Assembly (NCBI GenBank): GCA_050304175.1
Contig: JBNLDE010000085.1
Span: 1-7,535 of the forward strand
Source: JAIOIW01 sp050304175
GTDB taxonomy: Bacteria; Pseudomonadota; Alphaproteobacteria; Rhizobiales; Rhizobiaceae
Direction: 5' to 3'
DNA: 7,535 nt
Program-made: the position numbers and the translations under genes
Shown here: piece after piece, positions 5,570-7,535 of the stretch
Layout of the letters: every line of letters starts with the position of its first letter
Position numbering within the stretch: position 1 is the stretch's first letter
The notes under the pieces: generated by a model
Databases searched by the model: none
Seen by the model: the letters and a program-made list of their open reading frames with translations, nothing else
What the model was told of the DNA's origin: nothing

Positions 5570-6485
5570 ACACCGCAAGCACGATCAGTCCCGCCACGAT
5601 GGCAAGTGCCCCCACCATGACCAGTGCGCCTGCCCATCCGTGCCCCAGTAGGCCTTCCAGCACGATGATCAATGCCGGCGTCAGGTAACCGTAGGCATAG
5701 ACCTTGGCAGCCGGCAGCCGCATCGAGGCGAATTGCAGCAGAAACAGCGTCGCCGCCGTGGTGAAGACCGCCAGGTAGGCGATGACCAGCCACACGATCG
5801 AAGGCAGTTGCGCCCATTCGGTCGCGCCGATATCCGACCAGCCATACAGCGAAACGCACAGCGCCGTGGCCGCCAGCGACCAGAATGTTGATACCACCAG
5901 CGGCTCGCCGCGCGAAAACTTGCGCATCAGCGGCGCATAGGCTGAGTGGCAGATCACGCCAACAAGATAGATCAGCTCTCCGCGGCCGATCCGCAGTCCG
6001 AGCAGCGCCTGCACATCGCCCTGGAAAATCACCCACAGCGCACCGGCACCGGCCACCGCCAGGCTGACAAGCACCACCGGTCGCGGCACCTGGCGCAGGA
6101 ACAGCCACCCCCAGATGGCGGAGAAGAAGGGATTGAGCGTGAAGACTGCGCCAACCGAGACGGGGCTTGTCATCGACAGCGCAATGAACATGGTGACGAA
6201 ATAGACACCCATCAGCGCGCCGAGGATGAGGAAACGCCATGGCGCGGCGGGCCATCTCAGCGCCGTACGGGTCAGCCGCCAGGCGATGAGGCCCATCACC
6301 GCCGCGCCGGCAATGAAGCGGACCGCGTTGAGCGGCGCCGGCGCGATGTGCGGCACGGCCATCGCGCCGAAGGAAAACGATCCCGCAATAAGCGTCGCGA
6401 ACAGCATCATCGCCAAGTGACCGAGCCACTTCTGCCGACCGATCGCATGAAGGGATATGGGCGCGAGCCCGGCACTTCTGTTCAT
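5556..6485 (-). CDS. EamA/DMT-family transporter, ten membrane helices
   Basis: A 309-residue integral inner-membrane protein of the drug/metabolite transporter superfamily, with two EamA domains. Hydrophobic segments stand at about 22-44, 51-69, 84-104, 109-130, 136-155, 169-187, 196-214, 228-251, 258-280 and 283-305. Family features include the first-repeat segment TSPVSVGAVFTLNPFFSAIW (106-125), where EamA proteins have their conserved proline, and the matching second-repeat segment AYGYLTPALIIVLEGLL (264-280). Members move small metabolites, often outward. A pyrimidine, beta-alanine or semialdehyde-related cargo is suggested only by location. The start at 6485 lacks a good ribosome site (GAGAA three bases upstream) and lies nine bases after the GC-rich inverted repeat. 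A start at M26 or M27 would leave almost nothing before helix 1. The gene is 96 bases behind pydA and converges on the rutR-like gene. Confidence 0.9.
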   Translation of the reverse strand: MNRSAGLAPISLHAIGRQKWLGHLAMMLFATLIAGSFSFGAMAVPHIAPAPLNAVRFIAGAAVMGLIAWRLTRTALRWPAAPWRFLILGALMGVYFVTMFIALSMTSPVSVGAVFTLNPFFSAIWGWLFLRQVPRPVVLVSLAVAGAGALWVIFQGDVQALLGLRIGRGELIYLVGVICHSAYAPLMRKFSRGEPLVVSTFWSLAATALCVSLYGWSDIGATEWAQLPSIVWLVIAYLAVFTTAATLFLLQFASMRLPAAKVYAYGYLTPALIIVLEGLLGHGWAGALVMVGALAIVAGLIVLAVSPDT

Positions 6486-6494
6486 CTGTTCTCG

Positions 6495-6544
6495 CGGGCG
6501 GGGCCCAATCCCCTACTCAAAACGCTGGAATTGGGCCCCGCCCG
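6495..6544. repeat. 15-bp perfect GC-rich inverted repeat between pydA and the transporter gene
   Basis: CGGGCGGGGCCCAAT (6495-6509) is exactly complementary to ATTGGGCCCCGCCCG (6530-6544), with a 20-base loop. On the minus-strand transcript it would be a very stable hairpin 37 bases after the pydA stop and nine bases before the transporter ATG. No T-run follows on either strand, so it is not a standard intrinsic terminator. It may stop or protect the pydA transcript, limit translation of the transporter, or be a dispersed palindromic repeat. Confidence 0.8.
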
Positions 6545-6581
6545 GAGCGGGAGGAGCTCTCGTGTCCGTGAAACCAGTCTA

Positions 6582-7535
6582 TTATTCCGCCGCCACTTTT
6601 GCCATCGGGTTGTTCGGATGCGTCGTCCAGTTGGCATAGTCTGCCTCGACCGTCTTGCCGGTCCGCTGGTCGACCGCACCGGCTTCGAGCCGCTCCATCG
6701 TGATGCAACCTTCGACCGGACAGACATCGACGCAGAGATTGCAGGCGACGCACTCATTGTCTTGAACCTCGAACACGCGGTCCGCCGACATCGAGATCGC
6801 CTGGTGGGACGTGTCCTCGCAGGCGATGTAGCAGCGCCCGCACTTGATGCAGGCCTCCTGGTCGATCCGCGCCTTGGTGATGTAGTTGAGGTTGAGATAT
6901 TGCCAGTCGGTGACGTTCGGGACAGCCCGCCCCACGATGGCGTCGAGATCGGCATGGCCCTTCTCGTCCATCCAGTTTTCCAGCCCTGCGATCATTTCCT
7001 GGACGATCTTGAAGCCGTAGGTCATCGCCGCTGTGCACACCTGCACCGTACCGGCGCCCAGCGCCATGAACTCCGCCGCGTCGCGCCATGTGGTGATGCC
7101 GCCGATGCCGGAGATCGGCAGGCCCGCCGTCTCCGGGTCGCGGGCGATCTCGGAAACCATCGACATGGCGATCGGCTTGACGGCCGGGCCGCAGTAGCCG
7201 CCATGCGTGCCCTTGCCATCGATTGACGGTTCCGGAGAAAAGCTGTCGAGATCGACCGCCGTGATCGAGTTGATGGTGTTGATGAGCGACACCGCGTCCG
7301 AACCGCCGGCGTGGGCGGCGCGTGCGGGCTTGCGGACGTCGGTGATGTTGGGCGTAAGCTTGGTGATGACCGGCATGCGCGTATTGGCCTTACACCAGCG
7401 CACGACCATCTCGACATATTCCGGCACCTGGCCGACCGCCGAGCCCATGCCACGCTCCGACATGCCGTGCGGGCAGCCGAAGTTCAATTCCACGCCGTCG
7501 GCGCCGGTGTCTTCCACCTGGGCCAGGATGGCGCG
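6582..7535 (-). CDS. pydA: NAD-dependent dihydropyrimidine dehydrogenase subunit PydA/PreA, C-terminal part (cut by right edge)
   Basis: The last 317 residues of the FMN and iron-sulfur subunit that reduces uracil or thymine to the dihydro form, the first step of the pathway. The frame is open to the window edge; roughly 110 residues are missing, judged by the E. coli PreA length. Residues are numbered from the edge. Seen: the FMN-barrel segment ELNFGCPHGMSERGMGSAVG (16-35); TKLTPNITD (58-66) with the FMN-region lysine; INTINSITAVDLDSF (85-99); HGGYCGPAVKPIA (111-123); and the phosphate-binding SGIGGITTWRDAAEF (142-156). At the C-terminus are two 4Fe-4S motifs, CIKCGRCYIAC (C229, C232, C235, C239) and CVACNLCVDVCP (C262, C265, C268, C272). 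The position aligning with the catalytic cysteine of mammalian enzyme (A-C-G-Q) is valine, V34. PydA normally works with a flavoprotein partner (PydX/PreT), not present here and possibly upstream. Confidence 0.95.
   Translation of the reverse strand, partial: RAILAQVEDTGADGVELNFGCPHGMSERGMGSAVGQVPEYVEMVVRWCKANTRMPVITKLTPNITDVRKPARAAHAGGSDAVSLINTINSITAVDLDSFSPEPSIDGKGTHGGYCGPAVKPIAMSMVSEIARDPETAGLPISGIGGITTWRDAAEFMALGAGTVQVCTAAMTYGFKIVQEMIAGLENWMDEKGHADLDAIVGRAVPNVTDWQYLNLNYITKARIDQEACIKCGRCYIACEDTSHQAISMSADRVFEVQDNECVACNLCVDVCPVEGCITMERLEAGAVDQRTGKTVEADYANWTTHPNNPMAKVAAE

Noticed and set aside
4847..5578. 243-codon minus-strand frame over the regulator
   Set aside because: It is the antisense shadow of the RutR-like gene, whose sense product matches a known family along its length.
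5946..7226. 426-codon open frame on the plus strand
   Set aside because: It lies antisense to the transporter and pydA, is rich in Arg, His and Asp repeats typical of a GC-rich shadow frame, and shows no family motif.
1..7535. CRISPR arrays, tRNA or rRNA genes, insertion sequences, attachment sites, defence or phage genes
   Set aside because: I looked on both strands; there are no regularly spaced repeats, no transposase or integrase motifs and no RNA-gene signatures. All space is taken by metabolic genes with short gaps.

Overview
This is high-GC DNA with dense, tightly spaced genes, mostly on the minus strand. It looks like an alphaproteobacterium, probably of the Hyphomicrobiales (Mesorhizobium/Aminobacter-like). 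That placement rests on codon bias, on the look of the proteins and on the gene set; no database search was made. No mobile element, CRISPR array, tRNA or rRNA gene was found.

The window is most of a reductive (Pyd-type) pyrimidine-degradation locus. Reading the minus strand from right to left, it begins inside pydA, the iron-sulfur/FMN subunit of dihydropyrimidine dehydrogenase (cut by the right edge). Next come a 15-bp perfect inverted repeat and a ten-helix EamA/DMT transporter. A RutR-like TetR-family regulator lies alone on the plus strand, convergent with the transporter and divergent from a second minus-strand unit. That unit runs: omega-amino acid (beta-alanine):pyruvate aminotransferase, N-carbamoyl-beta-alanine amidohydrolase (pydC type), an unrecognised 115-residue protein, a class II aldolase/adducin-family protein, a GNAT acetyltransferase, and the first 127 residues of dihydropyrimidinase (pydB, cut by the left edge).

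Taken together, the recognised enzymes form a chain. PydA reduces uracil or thymine to the dihydro form, PydB opens the ring, and PydC removes CO2 and ammonia to give beta-alanine or 3-aminoisobutyrate. The aminotransferase then produces malonate or methylmalonate semialdehyde. The PydX/PreT-type partner of PydA is not in the window and may lie beyond the right edge. The regulator closely resembles E. coli RutR, which senses uracil and controls the different Rut pathway. A good sigma70-like promoter for the aminotransferase operon has its -35 box inside a near-palindrome built on the RutR-like half-site TTGACC.

The parts that standard pyrimidine catabolism does not explain are the three genes between pydC and pydB (115-residue protein, class II aldolase homologue, acetyltransferase) and the transporter. 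The rest looks like orthodox metabolism rather than a new class of system. No gap between genes exceeds 185 bases.
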